Shown piece after piece: positions 17,489-25,681 of a stretch of 64,000 nucleotides of DNA. The translations under genes and the position numbers were made by a program. Position 1 is the stretch's first letter. Each line of letters begins with the position of its first letter. The stretch is taken from contig NZ_AQQX01000002.1 in the NCBI RefSeq assembly GCF_000768315.1, forward strand, positions 124,001 to 188,000. Direction: 5' to 3'. The notes under the pieces were generated by a model that ran no database searches, was not told the DNA's origin, and saw only the letters and a program-made list of their open reading frames with translations. Origin of the DNA: Pseudooceanicola atlanticus (GTDB lineage Bacteria; Pseudomonadota; Alphaproteobacteria; Rhodobacterales; Rhodobacteraceae).

Positions 17489-17965
17489 TCAGCCGTCCTT
17501 GAGCGTTTTCAGGAAGGCCACCACGTCCTCGATCTCCTGAGCGGTCAGGATCGGGGGCAGTTCGCCCTGCGCGGCCTTGCCCGAATACCCGTCGCCGGGA
17601 CGTTCAAAGCCGGTGGTCTTGTAGAAGGCCGGCATCACCGACCCCTCGAAGGTCATCTTCGCATTCGCGACGATGCCGCGAAGCTCGGCCTCGGTGCGAT
17701 ATTCCCCGACGCCGTCCAGCATGGGCCCGACATTGCCGTGGAACGGCGCTTCGCTCAGGGCCGAAATCTCATGACAGGCAACACAGTTTCCCTTGCTGCG
17801 GGTCGTCATGATCACCTTGCCGCGTGCCGGGTCGCCGGCGTCGCTGGTCAAGGGCGTTTCCAATGCGCCATCGGCAAACTGAACGTCAGCCGGCGCCACC
17901 ATCTCCGCCATTGCGGTGCCGGCGCTCAGCGCCAGAACCGACGGAATCAACAACGTGATCCTCAT
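17489..17965 (-). CDS. soxX: SoxX, monohaem subunit of the SoxXA cytochrome
   Basis: 158-residue c-type cytochrome with a signal peptide (MRITLLIPSVLALSAGTAMA). The haem site is CVACH at residues 61-65 and a methionine axial ligand is available in GSVMPAFY. It takes electrons from SoxA during thiosulfate coupling. The ATG at 17965 follows a GGAGG-type ribosome site; an upstream extension in the same frame was rejected. The soxW-soxX spacer holds an operator-like repeat, so soxX is probably first in its own transcript. Confidence 0.95.
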   Translation of the reverse strand: MRITLLIPSVLALSAGTAMAEMVAPADVQFADGALETPLTSDAGDPARGKVIMTTRSKGNCVACHEISALSEAPFHGNVGPMLDGVGEYRTEAELRGIVANAKMTFEGSVMPAFYKTTGFERPGDGYSGKAAQGELPPILTAQEIEDVVAFLKTLKDG

Positions 17966-18024
17966 GTCTCCTCCCGAATTGTCCTGAAACGTTAGCGCAC
18001 AGATCGTCAAAAACGCAACATCAA

Positions 18025-18040
18025 ATTCATCTACATGAAT
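18025..18040. promoter_or_regulatory. Candidate SoxR operator before soxX
   Basis: ATTCAT-CTAC-ATGAAT, a perfect 6-base inverted repeat which also reads ATTCA-N6-TGAAT. It lies in the soxW-soxX spacer, 60-75 bases before the soxX ATG, in an AT-rich stretch suited to a promoter. In related sox clusters SoxR is known to bind this spacer. The same arm sequence and spacing recurs in front of soxB. Confidence 0.68.
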
Positions 18041-18065
18041 GTCTTTATCTGTTTTCCTGCCTTAG

Positions 18066-18635
18066 TCATTGAGACTGCTCTTCAAATTTCCGGGCGTGGT
18101 ACTTCTGGAACGGCTCGTCACCGGCATATCCCTCTTCCAGAACCCAGCTCAGCAGGTTCTGCGTGGTCCACCGACCGAAGGCCCCGGGCATCGTGACGAC
18201 GGCGGCCTGGGCGGCGGTCTGCCCCTCTGCAACCTCGTGCGGGAAGAACATCAGCGTCGGCGTGAACAGCGCGTTCCAGCGCTTCACCATGTCCTTCTCG
18301 GGCAGCGCGGTGCCATCGAAATCGGTCACCTCGACATCGCCGAACATGTTGATCTGGATGACGAAGAAATCCTCTTCCAGCATCTTCTCGATCTCGGGGA
18401 CGACAAAGACCTCCTCGTGCATCTTGCGGCAGTAGATGCAGCCCCGCTGCTCGATCAGGATCATCAGGCGCTTGCCCTCGGCCTCGGCCTCCGCCAGGTC
18501 CTCCGACAGATCGCGGAACGTGTCGTGCAGCCAGTCCGCCTTGTGCAGACCGTCATCCCCGACATGCTGCGCCTGCGCCTGCGCCGGCATGGCCGCCATC
18601 AGGACGGCAAGAATCAGTGCGTAGATGTGTTTCAT
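18066..18635 (-). CDS. soxW: SoxW, periplasmic thioredoxin-like protein
   Basis: Thioredoxin-fold protein of 189 residues with a signal peptide (cleavage near AQAQA). The redox pair is CIYC at residues 66-69, preceded by LIEQRG, and FTPTLMFF supplies the cis-proline region. It is expected to pass reducing power from SoxV to periplasmic Sox proteins, keeping the SoxY cysteine usable. It follows soxV by 15 bases. Confidence 0.92.
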   Translation of the reverse strand: MKHIYALILAVLMAAMPAQAQAQHVGDDGLHKADWLHDTFRDLSEDLAEAEAEGKRLMILIEQRGCIYCRKMHEEVFVVPEIEKMLEEDFFVIQINMFGDVEVTDFDGTALPEKDMVKRWNALFTPTLMFFPHEVAEGQTAAQAAVVTMPGAFGRWTTQNLLSWVLEEGYAGDEPFQKYHARKFEEQSQ

Positions 18636-18650
18636 GGTATCCTCCCAGGG

Positions 18651-19388
18651 TCAGCCCACCGAGGCGAACCACGGCACGTGGTCCAGCATCCATTGGGCGA
18701 TGTAATTGACGGAATTCGTGGCGATCAGCACGGCAAAGAGAATCAGCAGCACGCCCATGGCCTTCTCCACCAGGCCAAGGTGACGCCGGAATTTCTGCAT
18801 CCACCGCATGAAGGGCCCCACGAACAGCGCCGCCAGGATGAAGGGCGCGGTCATGCCGATCCCGTAGGACATCAGCAAGAGCGCCCCCCGCGCCGCAGTA
18901 TCGGCGCCCGCCGCGGTGAACAGGATCGTGGCCAGCACAGGCCCCACGCAGGGCGTCCAGCCAAAGGCGAAGGCCAGCCCGATCACGTAGGCGCCGACCA
19001 GGCTGGTATTGCGCACGTCGGCATCCGCACGGAATTCCCGGAACAGCAGCCCGATCCGCAGGACGCCTAGGAAATGCAGCCCCATGACAAAGATGATGCC
19101 CGCCGCCACCCAGCGAAGCACGTCGAACCATTGCCGCACCAGCTGACCGAAGACCGTGGCCGTGGCGCCTAGCCCGACAAAGACCGTGATGACCCCAAGC
19201 GCGAACAGGACAGAGGCCAGCACCGCCCGCCGCTTCACCGCCGCCGGCACGCCGCCATCTTCGGCAAGCTGGTTCACCCCGGTGCCCGCCAGGTAGCTGA
19301 GGTAGAAGGGCACCATCGGCAGAATGCAGGGTGACACGAAAGACAGCAAACCTGCGACCAAAGCGCCCAAAAAGGTGACATCAAGCAT
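18651..19388 (-). CDS. soxV: SoxV, CcdA/DsbD-type thiol transporter
   Basis: Six-helix membrane protein of the CcdA family, 245 residues, which carries electrons from cytoplasmic thioredoxin across the membrane to SoxW. The paired cysteines are in FVSPCILPMVPFY (near residue 21) and FGWTPCVGPVLA (near residue 145). It is divergent from soxS, with 75 bases between the two start codons. Confidence 0.93.
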   Translation of the reverse strand: MLDVTFLGALVAGLLSFVSPCILPMVPFYLSYLAGTGVNQLAEDGGVPAAVKRRAVLASVLFALGVITVFVGLGATATVFGQLVRQWFDVLRWVAAGIIFVMGLHFLGVLRIGLLFREFRADADVRNTSLVGAYVIGLAFAFGWTPCVGPVLATILFTAAGADTAARGALLLMSYGIGMTAPFILAALFVGPFMRWMQKFRRHLGLVEKAMGVLLILFAVLIATNSVNYIAQWMLDHVPWFASVG

Positions 19389-19463
19389 CAGGCGGCCTCA
19401 CCACGATTGTAAAATTCAATTATGCGATTATGTTCATGGAAACCCTTTGGTCAATGTGGCTTG
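19389..19463. promoter_or_regulatory. soxV/soxS divergent promoter region
   Basis: AT-rich spacer between divergent soxV and soxS. It holds one clear ATTCA half-site at 19414-19418 and the direct repeat ATTATG-CG-ATTATG at 19419-19432, but no intact ATTCA-N6-TGAAT. SoxR of related bacteria represses from this spacer, so a weaker or variant SoxR site is expected here. No promoter boxes could be placed with confidence. Confidence 0.45.
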
Positions 19464-19850
19464 ATGAAGTCTTTTCTCCGCATATGCACGGCGCTGGCCG
19501 TTTTCGCCTTCCCATCAATGGGTTGGACCGATGTAAATCTGCTGATGGCAGAGGAGCCGGGCTGTTCGTGGTGCGCGCGCTGGAATGCCGAGGTCGGGGA
19601 TGCCTATCACCTGACCGACGAAGGCCGCACCGCACCGCTGCAACGTTTCGACCTGCATGACGGTCCACCCGACGGGGTGACGTTAAAGTCAGGGATATAT
19701 TTCACCCCGACATTCGTTCTGGTAAAGGATGGTGTGGAACTCTCGCGGATCGAAGGCTATCCGGGAGAGGACTTTTTCTGGGGTTTTCTGGCCCGTATGC
19801 TGGAAAACGCGGGTCTGCCGGCTGGGGAGCCGACACAGGATAACGGGTGA
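19464..19850 (+). CDS. soxS: SoxS, periplasmic thioredoxin-like activator
   Basis: 128-residue thioredoxin-fold protein with a signal peptide (MKSFLRICTALAVFAFPSMG). The redox motif is CSWC at residues 34-37, and YFTPTFVLV gives the cis-proline. SoxS of Paracoccus reactivates SoxYZ. I chose the ATG at 19464, which gives a normal signal peptide; the upstream start at 19422 would add 14 non-conserved residues. It is followed by soxR after only 3 bases. Confidence 0.88.
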   Translation: MKSFLRICTALAVFAFPSMGWTDVNLLMAEEPGCSWCARWNAEVGDAYHLTDEGRTAPLQRFDLHDGPPDGVTLKSGIYFTPTFVLVKDGVELSRIEGYPGEDFFWGFLARMLENAGLPAGEPTQDNG

Positions 19851-19853
19851 CGC

Positions 19854-20240
19854 ATGACACTGGACAACAGTGACCGAAACGGGGACATCGAACAACAGGG
19901 CGGCTCCAGCCTGCCTGTCTTCGACGAAAACACCTGCCCCGAAGACATGGACCGCATGATGCGGAACGCCACGCAGGCGTCCAACTTCCTCAAGGCGCTC
20001 GGCCACGAGGGCCGGATGATGATCCTGTGCCACCTCGCCTCGGGCGAGAAATCCGTGACGGAGCTTGAAGAATTGCTCTCTGCCCGCCAGGCGGCGGTCT
20101 CTCAGCAATTGTCCCGGCTGCGGCTCGAAGGTCTGGTGACACCCAGACGTGAAGGCAAGGCAATCTACTACGCCTTGACGGATGATCGACCCCGGAAGAT
20201 CATGGAAGTTGTCTACGACCTGTTCTGTCGGGAGGAGTGA
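19854..20240 (+). CDS. soxR: SoxR, ArsR-family sulfur-sensing repressor
   Basis: 128-residue winged-helix repressor. The recognition region is SVTELEELLSARQAAVSQQLSRL (helix-turn-helix at about 67-89) and the wing is VTPRREGKAIYYAL. Cysteines at 59 (MILCHL) and 125 (DLFCREE) could form the sulfane-sulfur-responsive pair described for this family; a third is at 28. It is expected to repress the sox promoters in the absence of thiosulfate or a derived sulfane sulfur. It lies between soxS and a SoxT-type transporter in one operon. Confidence 0.92.
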   Translation: MTLDNSDRNGDIEQQGGSSLPVFDENTCPEDMDRMMRNATQASNFLKALGHEGRMMILCHLASGEKSVTELEELLSARQAAVSQQLSRLRLEGLVTPRREGKAIYYALTDDRPRKIMEVVYDLFCREE

Positions 20241-20276
20241 TCGCGCCACCGCGCGGTCAAAGCACAGGACGAAACC

Positions 20277-21323
20277 ATGCTGGACTATCTGTCCGAAGCG
20301 CAGGCAGTAGCGCTCTTCGGTCTGCTGGGCGGGTTCGCCCTCGGGCTGGCCGCACGGCTTGGGCGCTTCTGCACGCTCGGTGCCATCGAGGACATCCTGT
20401 ACGGCGGCGATGACCGCCGCCTCAGGATGTGGGGGATCGCCATCGGCGCCGCCGTCATCTCGGCCCATGCCGCGATGGCGCTTGGCTGGATCGCCCCCAC
20501 CGAAACCGCCTATGTTGCGCAGGCCTGGAACCCGCTCGCCTCGGTGATCGGCGGGCTTCTCTTCGGCTACGGCATGGCGCTGTCGGGCAATTGCGGCTAC
20601 GGCGCGCTGGCCCGTCTGGGCGGCGGCGATTTCCGGTCTCTCGTGATCGTTGCCGTGATGGGCGTCTCGGCCTATGCCGTGATGTCGGGCCCTTTCGCGC
20701 ACCTGCGGGTGGCGCTCTTTCCCGTCGAGATGGCGGACACCCCGCAAAGCATCTCGTTGCGCCTGTCGGCCATGACCGGCGCGGCGCCCTGGCTCTTCGG
20801 CGCGGTGATCGGCATCGTGATCCTGGGCTTTTCCGTCATCGGGGCGCGGTTGCCGCTGACACCGCGCCACTGGCTCTGGGGGGCGGTGGTCGGGCTGGCC
20901 ATCACCTCGGGCTGGATCGGCACGCAATGGGTGTCGGTCAACGGCTTCGTCGGCGACACGCCCCGCACCCATACCTTCGCCGCCCCGATCGGCGAGACGA
21001 TCATCTACCTGATGACCGCCTCCGGCACGTCGCTGTCCTTCGGGGTCGGGTCGATCTTCGGCGTCGTGGGCGGCGCGGCGCTCGGTTCGCTCGTCAAACG
21101 CGAATTCCGGTGGGAGGCCTGCGACGACACCCGCGAGCTGAGGCGCCAGATTTTCGGCGCGGTCCTGATGGGCACCGGCGCGATCCTCGCCGTCGGCTGC
21201 AGCGTCGGGCAAGGCATTTCGGCCTTTTCGATGCTGGCCTATGGCGCCCCGCTCACCCTTGTGATGATCTTCGTCGGCGCGGCCACGGGGCTCAAGCAGC
21301 TGATCGTCGGCTATTCGGTCTGA
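20277..21323 (+). CDS. soxT: SoxT, YeeE/YedE-family sulfur transporter linked to SoxR
   Basis: 348-residue membrane protein of the YeeE/YedE family with about ten hydrophobic segments. Conserved cysteines are in LGRFCTLGAIEDIL, LSGNCGYGALARLGGG and AVGCSVGQGISAFSML. It follows soxR by 36 bases. In other bacteria YeeE-type genes beside soxR (called SoxT) are thought to deliver or signal sulfur to the repressor. It is clearly diverged from the homologue at 6553, so the two copies probably differ in job: one uptake, one signalling. Confidence 0.85.
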   Translation: MLDYLSEAQAVALFGLLGGFALGLAARLGRFCTLGAIEDILYGGDDRRLRMWGIAIGAAVISAHAAMALGWIAPTETAYVAQAWNPLASVIGGLLFGYGMALSGNCGYGALARLGGGDFRSLVIVAVMGVSAYAVMSGPFAHLRVALFPVEMADTPQSISLRLSAMTGAAPWLFGAVIGIVILGFSVIGARLPLTPRHWLWGAVVGLAITSGWIGTQWVSVNGFVGDTPRTHTFAAPIGETIIYLMTASGTSLSFGVGSIFGVVGGAALGSLVKREFRWEACDDTRELRRQIFGAVLMGTGAILAVGCSVGQGISAFSMLAYGAPLTLVMIFVGAATGLKQLIVGYSV

Positions 21324-21340
21324 CCAGCCCTGCCCCGGGT

Positions 21341-22129
21341 TCAGCCCAGCTTGGAAGGGGCCGTCGGCAGCTCCATCGCCTCGATTTCCCGCAGCATCGC
21401 GATGAAGCCCGCCACCTGATGATCCGCCGTCGCATTACCTTTCTCGACCGTCCCGACCGAGGCATTGCCGACCGTGCCGTCGGCATTCAGGTCCGACGCG
21501 ATCCATCCGCGCGAGATCGGGCCGGTCGGCGGGATCGGCATCGTCTCGGCGGCAGACCGGAAATCCTTGGCCTGGCTCATGTCCACGGTTTCGGGCCGGA
21601 AGGCCAGCATGAGCGATGTTTCCACGTCCCCGCCATGGATCCCGAACTTCAGCTCTTCCGGCGGGTACATCCCCTCCGGATAACCGAAATTGCCCCATTG
21701 GCACTTGATGGCAAGCATCCCCGCCTCGACCCGCAATTCCCGCGACAGGATCGAGATCAGGTCGAGGTTTCCGCCGTGGGAATTCGCGATGACGATCTTG
21801 CGCACGCCCGCGCGAGCCACGGACAACCCGATCTCGGTCCAGGCGGCCAGCGCGGTTGCCGCGCTCAGCGTCAATGTCCCCTTCGCCCAGAGATGTTCAT
21901 TCGACTTGCCCACGGCCATGACGGGCAGGATACGGATATCCAGATCCTCCGGGCAGGTCGCCCGTACCCGGTCCAGCATCCCTTCGGCAATCATCGTGTC
22001 TGTGCCCACGGGCAGATGCGGCCCGTGCTGTTCCACGGCCGCCGTGGGCAGGATCGCGATGGTCTTCATCGGGTCGATGGCGTCAAACTCGGGCGCGCGA
22101 TGTGCGTGCCAGTCGTGGCGGCGGGTCAT
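21341..22129 (-). CDS. Creatininase-family amidohydrolase
   Basis: 262-residue protein of the creatininase / creatinine amidohydrolase family, metal-dependent enzymes that open cyclic amides or hydrolyse formamides. Landmarks are ILPTAAVEQHGPHLPVGTDT near residue 25 (metal ligands E, H, D), VIANSHGGNLDL and the later FGIHGGDVETSLML. It is the last gene of the minus-strand operon that begins with an NMT1-type binding protein, and overlaps the oxygenase gene by 4 bases. It probably opens a ring or removes an amide in the same pathway. Substrate is not readable from sequence. Confidence 0.86.
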   Translation of the reverse strand: MTRRHDWHAHRAPEFDAIDPMKTIAILPTAAVEQHGPHLPVGTDTMIAEGMLDRVRATCPEDLDIRILPVMAVGKSNEHLWAKGTLTLSAATALAAWTEIGLSVARAGVRKIVIANSHGGNLDLISILSRELRVEAGMLAIKCQWGNFGYPEGMYPPEELKFGIHGGDVETSLMLAFRPETVDMSQAKDFRSAAETMPIPPTGPISRGWIASDLNADGTVGNASVGTVEKGNATADHQVAGFIAMLREIEAMELPTAPSKLG

Positions 22130-23058
22130 GTCTTGGCTCCGGGAACGGGGGCGGGCTTGTAGGTCGCGTCGAGACGCGAGCGCAGGTAATCAGCACCGGT
22201 GATCGGCGGATATTTCGCCGCCCCGGTGCCGGGCAGCGCCTGAACGATGCTGTCGGGATTCGGGTCGAGGAAGAAGGCGATGGACCGCCGCCGCGCCTTG
22301 GGCGGCAGCACCCGGTGCGGGGTCGAGACATAGATGTCGTTGGTCCAGCGCATCAGGCAATCGCCGATATTGACCACGAAGGCGCCGGGCACATGCGGCA
22401 CGTCGGTCCAGTCACCGCCGCGCGGCTTGACCTGCAAACCACCTTCGCCATCCGTCATCAACAGCGTCACCGACCCGTAATCGGTATGCGCACCGGCACC
22501 GATCTCGCCCTCTTCGCCACTGGCGGGCGGGTAGGCCAGGATGCGCAGGGTCGCCATCGGTTCGGTGAAATGGGGTGCGAAAAACCCGGTGGGCAGGTCC
22601 AGGTCCGTCGCAACTGCTTCGTGCAGCCGGACGCTGAGCGCATGGACCGCGTTGTAATAGGCCAGCATCGTATCGCGGAACCCGTCCAGCTCGGGCCAGA
22701 CATTGACGCCGCGAAAGGGCTCCCCGGCCTTCACGCGCGGGTCATCGGGCGACAGGTCGAACCCGACATTGAACGCCTCCTTCCGGTCCACCTGCCCCGA
22801 GGTGTCGTCCAGGCTTTCGCTGCCCATCTGAGCCCAGCCCCGGTTATGCGGGTTGAGAGAGATCGACAGCTTCGCCTTCTCCTCCTGCGGCAGGGCAAAG
22901 AAATCGTCCGCCGCCGAGAACACGTTCGCCACCAGGTTCGACGGGATCGGATGGTCGGCCAGCAGGAAGAACCCGGTTTCGCGGCAGGCCTCGCCCAGGG
23001 CTTCGGAAAACGCCTCCGGGTCGCCGGTGAAGTCCTTCCAGGACAGGATTGGGATCAT
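22126..23058 (-). CDS. Isopenicillin-N-synthase-like Fe(II)/2-oxoglutarate oxygenase
   Basis: 310-residue non-haem iron oxygenase. The iron triad is seen as HTD in GAHTDYGSVTLL plus the histidine of STPHRVLPP, and the 2-oxoglutarate-binding arginine in RRRSIAFF. The N-terminal DIOX_N domain contains ETGFFLLADHPIP. Both neighbours overlap it by 4 bases (ATGA), which fixes the ATG at 23058. Members of this group hydroxylate or oxidise small molecules, including xanthine- and pyrimidine-type rings; the substrate here is unknown. Confidence 0.88.
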   Translation of the reverse strand: MIPILSWKDFTGDPEAFSEALGEACRETGFFLLADHPIPSNLVANVFSAADDFFALPQEEKAKLSISLNPHNRGWAQMGSESLDDTSGQVDRKEAFNVGFDLSPDDPRVKAGEPFRGVNVWPELDGFRDTMLAYYNAVHALSVRLHEAVATDLDLPTGFFAPHFTEPMATLRILAYPPASGEEGEIGAGAHTDYGSVTLLMTDGEGGLQVKPRGGDWTDVPHVPGAFVVNIGDCLMRWTNDIYVSTPHRVLPPKARRRSIAFFLDPNPDSIVQALPGTGAAKYPPITGADYLRSRLDATYKPAPVPGAKT

Positions 23059-23681
23059 GCCGTCACCTCCTCGCGGACGCGCTTGCCACCCAGGAAGCGG
23101 TCCATTTCCTTGTTCACGCGCCGCAGATGCTTTGCCCGGCTCGTATCCGAGGAGGAATCCATCAGGTAATGCGCGGCAAAGGCCGTCTTGCACCGCTTGG
23201 CACATAGCAGCCGCACGCCGCGCAGGATCGTCCTCCTCCCCGGCGCCCCGATCAGCCGGGTCAGCCACCACGATGCCCCGCAGGTGGTGAAGACGCCCAA
23301 CCGGGTGATCTGCGTCAGGCCCGGCCCGATGGTTTCGTTCTCGGCCTGCGGCATGTCAAAGGCCACCCCGGGCAGCATCACCCGGTCCAGCCAGCCCTTG
23401 ATCATCGCCGGCAGCCCGTACCACCAGGTCGGGTAGACGAAGATCAGCGTGTCGCACCATTCCAGCGGCTCGACGTGATCTTCCAGCGTCTTCCGGTTGA
23501 TCCCCGGCTCCAGGTAATCCTCGTGCTCGCGCGCCGACAGGACCGGGTCGAACCCCATCTTGTAGAGGTCCAGCAGCCGCACCTCCGCCCCGAAATCGGT
23601 CAGCTTGTCCACCACGGCGTCCCGCACGGCAGAGGTGAAACTGCCCTCGCGGGGATGGGAATAGACGACTAGGGCGCGCAT
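23055..23681 (-). CDS. Flavodoxin-fold NAD(P)H oxidoreductase (quinone reductase type)
   Basis: 208-residue protein of the NAD(P)H dehydrogenase (quinone)/KefF-MdaB group. The FMN-binding start is LVVYSHPREGSFTSAV and the isoalloxazine-contact region is FVYPTWWYGLPAMIKGWLDR. The ATG at 23681 is one base from the stop of a second gene of the same family upstream. The pair probably supplies reduced flavin or reduces a quinone or azo intermediate in the operon's pathway. Confidence 0.84.
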   Translation of the reverse strand: MRALVVYSHPREGSFTSAVRDAVVDKLTDFGAEVRLLDLYKMGFDPVLSAREHEDYLEPGINRKTLEDHVEPLEWCDTLIFVYPTWWYGLPAMIKGWLDRVMLPGVAFDMPQAENETIGPGLTQITRLGVFTTCGASWWLTRLIGAPGRRTILRGVRLLCAKRCKTAFAAHYLMDSSSDTSRAKHLRRVNKEMDRFLGGKRVREEVTA

Positions 23682-23682
23682 G

Positions 23683-24264
23683 TCACAGGGCCTCCATTTC
23701 ACGTTTGACGCGGGCCAGGTGGGCCTTCAGTTGCGGTTCTTTGTTGTTGTTCATGTCGTACAGCGCGATGTACCGGGTCTTGTCCGGGCGGCACACATGC
23801 CACACCGCGCGGGTCACGCATTTGCGCGGCGGGTCGCCGACCAGCATCGCGCGGGTCCGCTTCCCACCATAGGTGGTGCAGGCGACAAGTTTGCGAATGT
23901 TGCGCAGGTTCGGACGCACCTTGCCGTCATCACCCAGGGCAAAGCTGACCCCGGGCAGGAAAACCCGGTCGAGGAACCCCTTCAGGATCGCCGGATAGCC
24001 GAAATTCCACACCGGAAAGACCATGATCAGCGCCTCGGCCTTGCGGATGCGGTCAACATATTCCGCCACCGGTTCGATATTCACCGGCTGGTCGTGATAG
24101 CCGCGCCGTTCCAGTTCGGTCAGGACAGGCATGAAGCCCTCGGCGTTCAGGTCGCAATCGTCGACCTCCCAGCCGCGGCCCTTCAGCGTCGAAACCACCG
24201 TCTCGTGCACCGCCGCGTTGAAGCTTTCGGGGCATGGATGGGCATAAAGGACCATCGCTTTCAT
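23683..24264 (-). CDS. Second flavodoxin-fold NAD(P)H oxidoreductase
   Basis: 193-residue paralogue of the downstream gene, with LYAHPCPESFNAAV and MVFPVWNFGYPAILKGFLDR as FMN-site segments. The two copies share overall plan but differ widely in sequence, so the duplication is old. Tandem genes of this type suggest a heterodimer or two successive reductions. Confidence 0.84.
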   Translation of the reverse strand: MKAMVLYAHPCPESFNAAVHETVVSTLKGRGWEVDDCDLNAEGFMPVLTELERRGYHDQPVNIEPVAEYVDRIRKAEALIMVFPVWNFGYPAILKGFLDRVFLPGVSFALGDDGKVRPNLRNIRKLVACTTYGGKRTRAMLVGDPPRKCVTRAVWHVCRPDKTRYIALYDMNNNKEPQLKAHLARVKREMEAL

Positions 24265-24280
24265 TGTCGGGACTCCGCGC

Positions 24281-25681
24281 TCATTCCGCCGCCTTCATGC
24301 CCGGATAGGCATACATCTTGTCATAGGCGAAATCCGGATCGTCCCAGGCGATCATCTTGCCGGGGTTCAGCAGGCCCTTGGGATCGGCCTCCTTCTTGAA
24401 GGACAGCTGGGTGTCGTCGACGGTCTGCCGCCCGCCTTCCTCCAGCGTGTAGCGGTGCGGGTTGAAGATCATCGCGCCCGCATCCTCGTGCATCTGGATG
24501 ATCTCGTTCAGCCGCTCTTCGGTGGTGAACTTGACCATCGACAGGCCGGCAAACGCCACCTTGCCGCCCATCCGCAGCGCCTCGAGGTGCTGCATGACCT
24601 CGCCGCCCGGGAACATGGCGCGGATTTTCTCGATCAGCTCCCGGTGGTCCGGGAAGGCATAGCGCACCTGCAGGTAAGTGATCGACGGATCGACCTTCAG
24701 CGCGCGCAGGGTCGTGTGGTTCCAGCCGTATTCAAAGATCTTGCCCGGTTTGCGCGGCCAGTCGTGATCGTCGGACCGGTAGATCATCCGCGCCTCGGGC
24801 CGGCGCCCCAGGAAGGTCAGGAAGGCATCCATCGAATGCGGCGCCACCATCAGGCCCACCAGGTTCGTGCCCTCCTCCACATGCGGTTTGACCCGCAGGA
24901 AGTATTCATGCGCGATCGGCGCCTCGTAGACCGAGGCAAGCTTCAGCAGGATGCCGTCCTGGTTCGCCAGGTCGTCGGCAAAGGCCATCGCCTCGGGGAA
25001 GTCATCCGTCGCCACGAAGATGTCGACCCAGTCATAGGCCGGGGCCAGCGGCAGTTCGAGTTCCGTGATGATCCCGTTGGTGCCATAGGCATGGGACACG
25101 CGAGCCAGCTCCTCGCCGCGGAATTCCAGGACCCTTGGCTCGGCCTCCATCGTCACGACGCGCAGGCGGATGATATTGCCAAGATCGCGCAGCGACCCCC
25201 AGTGCACCGACCCGACGCCGCCCGACCCCCCGGCGATGAACCCGCCCACGGTGGCCGTGTCCCAGGTGGACGAGAACATGCGGATCTCCTGACCCTGCTC
25301 GTTGCAGGCGGCATCCAGTTCCTTCAGCAGGCACCCCGGCTCGACAACGACCCGGCCCGGCGTGATTTCCTTCACCGCGTTCATGTTGCGCAGGTGCAGG
25401 ACGCAGCCCCCGGCCAACGGCATCGCCTGACCGTAATTGCCCGTCCCGGCCCCGCGCGTGGTCACCGGCACGTCATGCTCGTAGCAGACCTTCAGCACCT
25501 CGATCACCTCGGCCTCGGTCTTCGGACGCACGACGAAATCGGCCATGACGTGATCCAGCCGGTCCTTCAGCACCGGCGAATACCAAAAGAAATCGCGAGA
25601 CGCGGTGCGGATCGCGGCCTCCCGCTCTTCGATATCCAGGTGGGACAGCGCCTCTTTGGCGGCGGCGATATTGGCGGTCAT
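24281..25681 (-). CDS. FAD-linked oxidoreductase (GlcD/PCMH type)
   Basis: 466-residue flavoprotein with a PCMH-type FAD-binding domain at about residues 50-225 (VRPKTEAEVIEVL, RGAGTGNYGQAMPLAGG, GGFIAGGSGGVGSVHWGSLRD) and a C-terminal FAD-oxidase domain ending in LLNPGKMIAWDD. Enzymes of this type oxidise 2-hydroxyacids or related alcohols. The segment GNYGQ differs from the usual glycolate oxidase sequence, so the substrate may be unusual. It overlaps the amidohydrolase gene by 4 bases. Confidence 0.86.
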   Translation of the reverse strand: MTANIAAAKEALSHLDIEEREAAIRTASRDFFWYSPVLKDRLDHVMADFVVRPKTEAEVIEVLKVCYEHDVPVTTRGAGTGNYGQAMPLAGGCVLHLRNMNAVKEITPGRVVVEPGCLLKELDAACNEQGQEIRMFSSTWDTATVGGFIAGGSGGVGSVHWGSLRDLGNIIRLRVVTMEAEPRVLEFRGEELARVSHAYGTNGIITELELPLAPAYDWVDIFVATDDFPEAMAFADDLANQDGILLKLASVYEAPIAHEYFLRVKPHVEEGTNLVGLMVAPHSMDAFLTFLGRRPEARMIYRSDDHDWPRKPGKIFEYGWNHTTLRALKVDPSITYLQVRYAFPDHRELIEKIRAMFPGGEVMQHLEALRMGGKVAFAGLSMVKFTTEERLNEIIQMHEDAGAMIFNPHRYTLEEGGRQTVDDTQLSFKKEADPKGLLNPGKMIAWDDPDFAYDKMYAYPGMKAAE

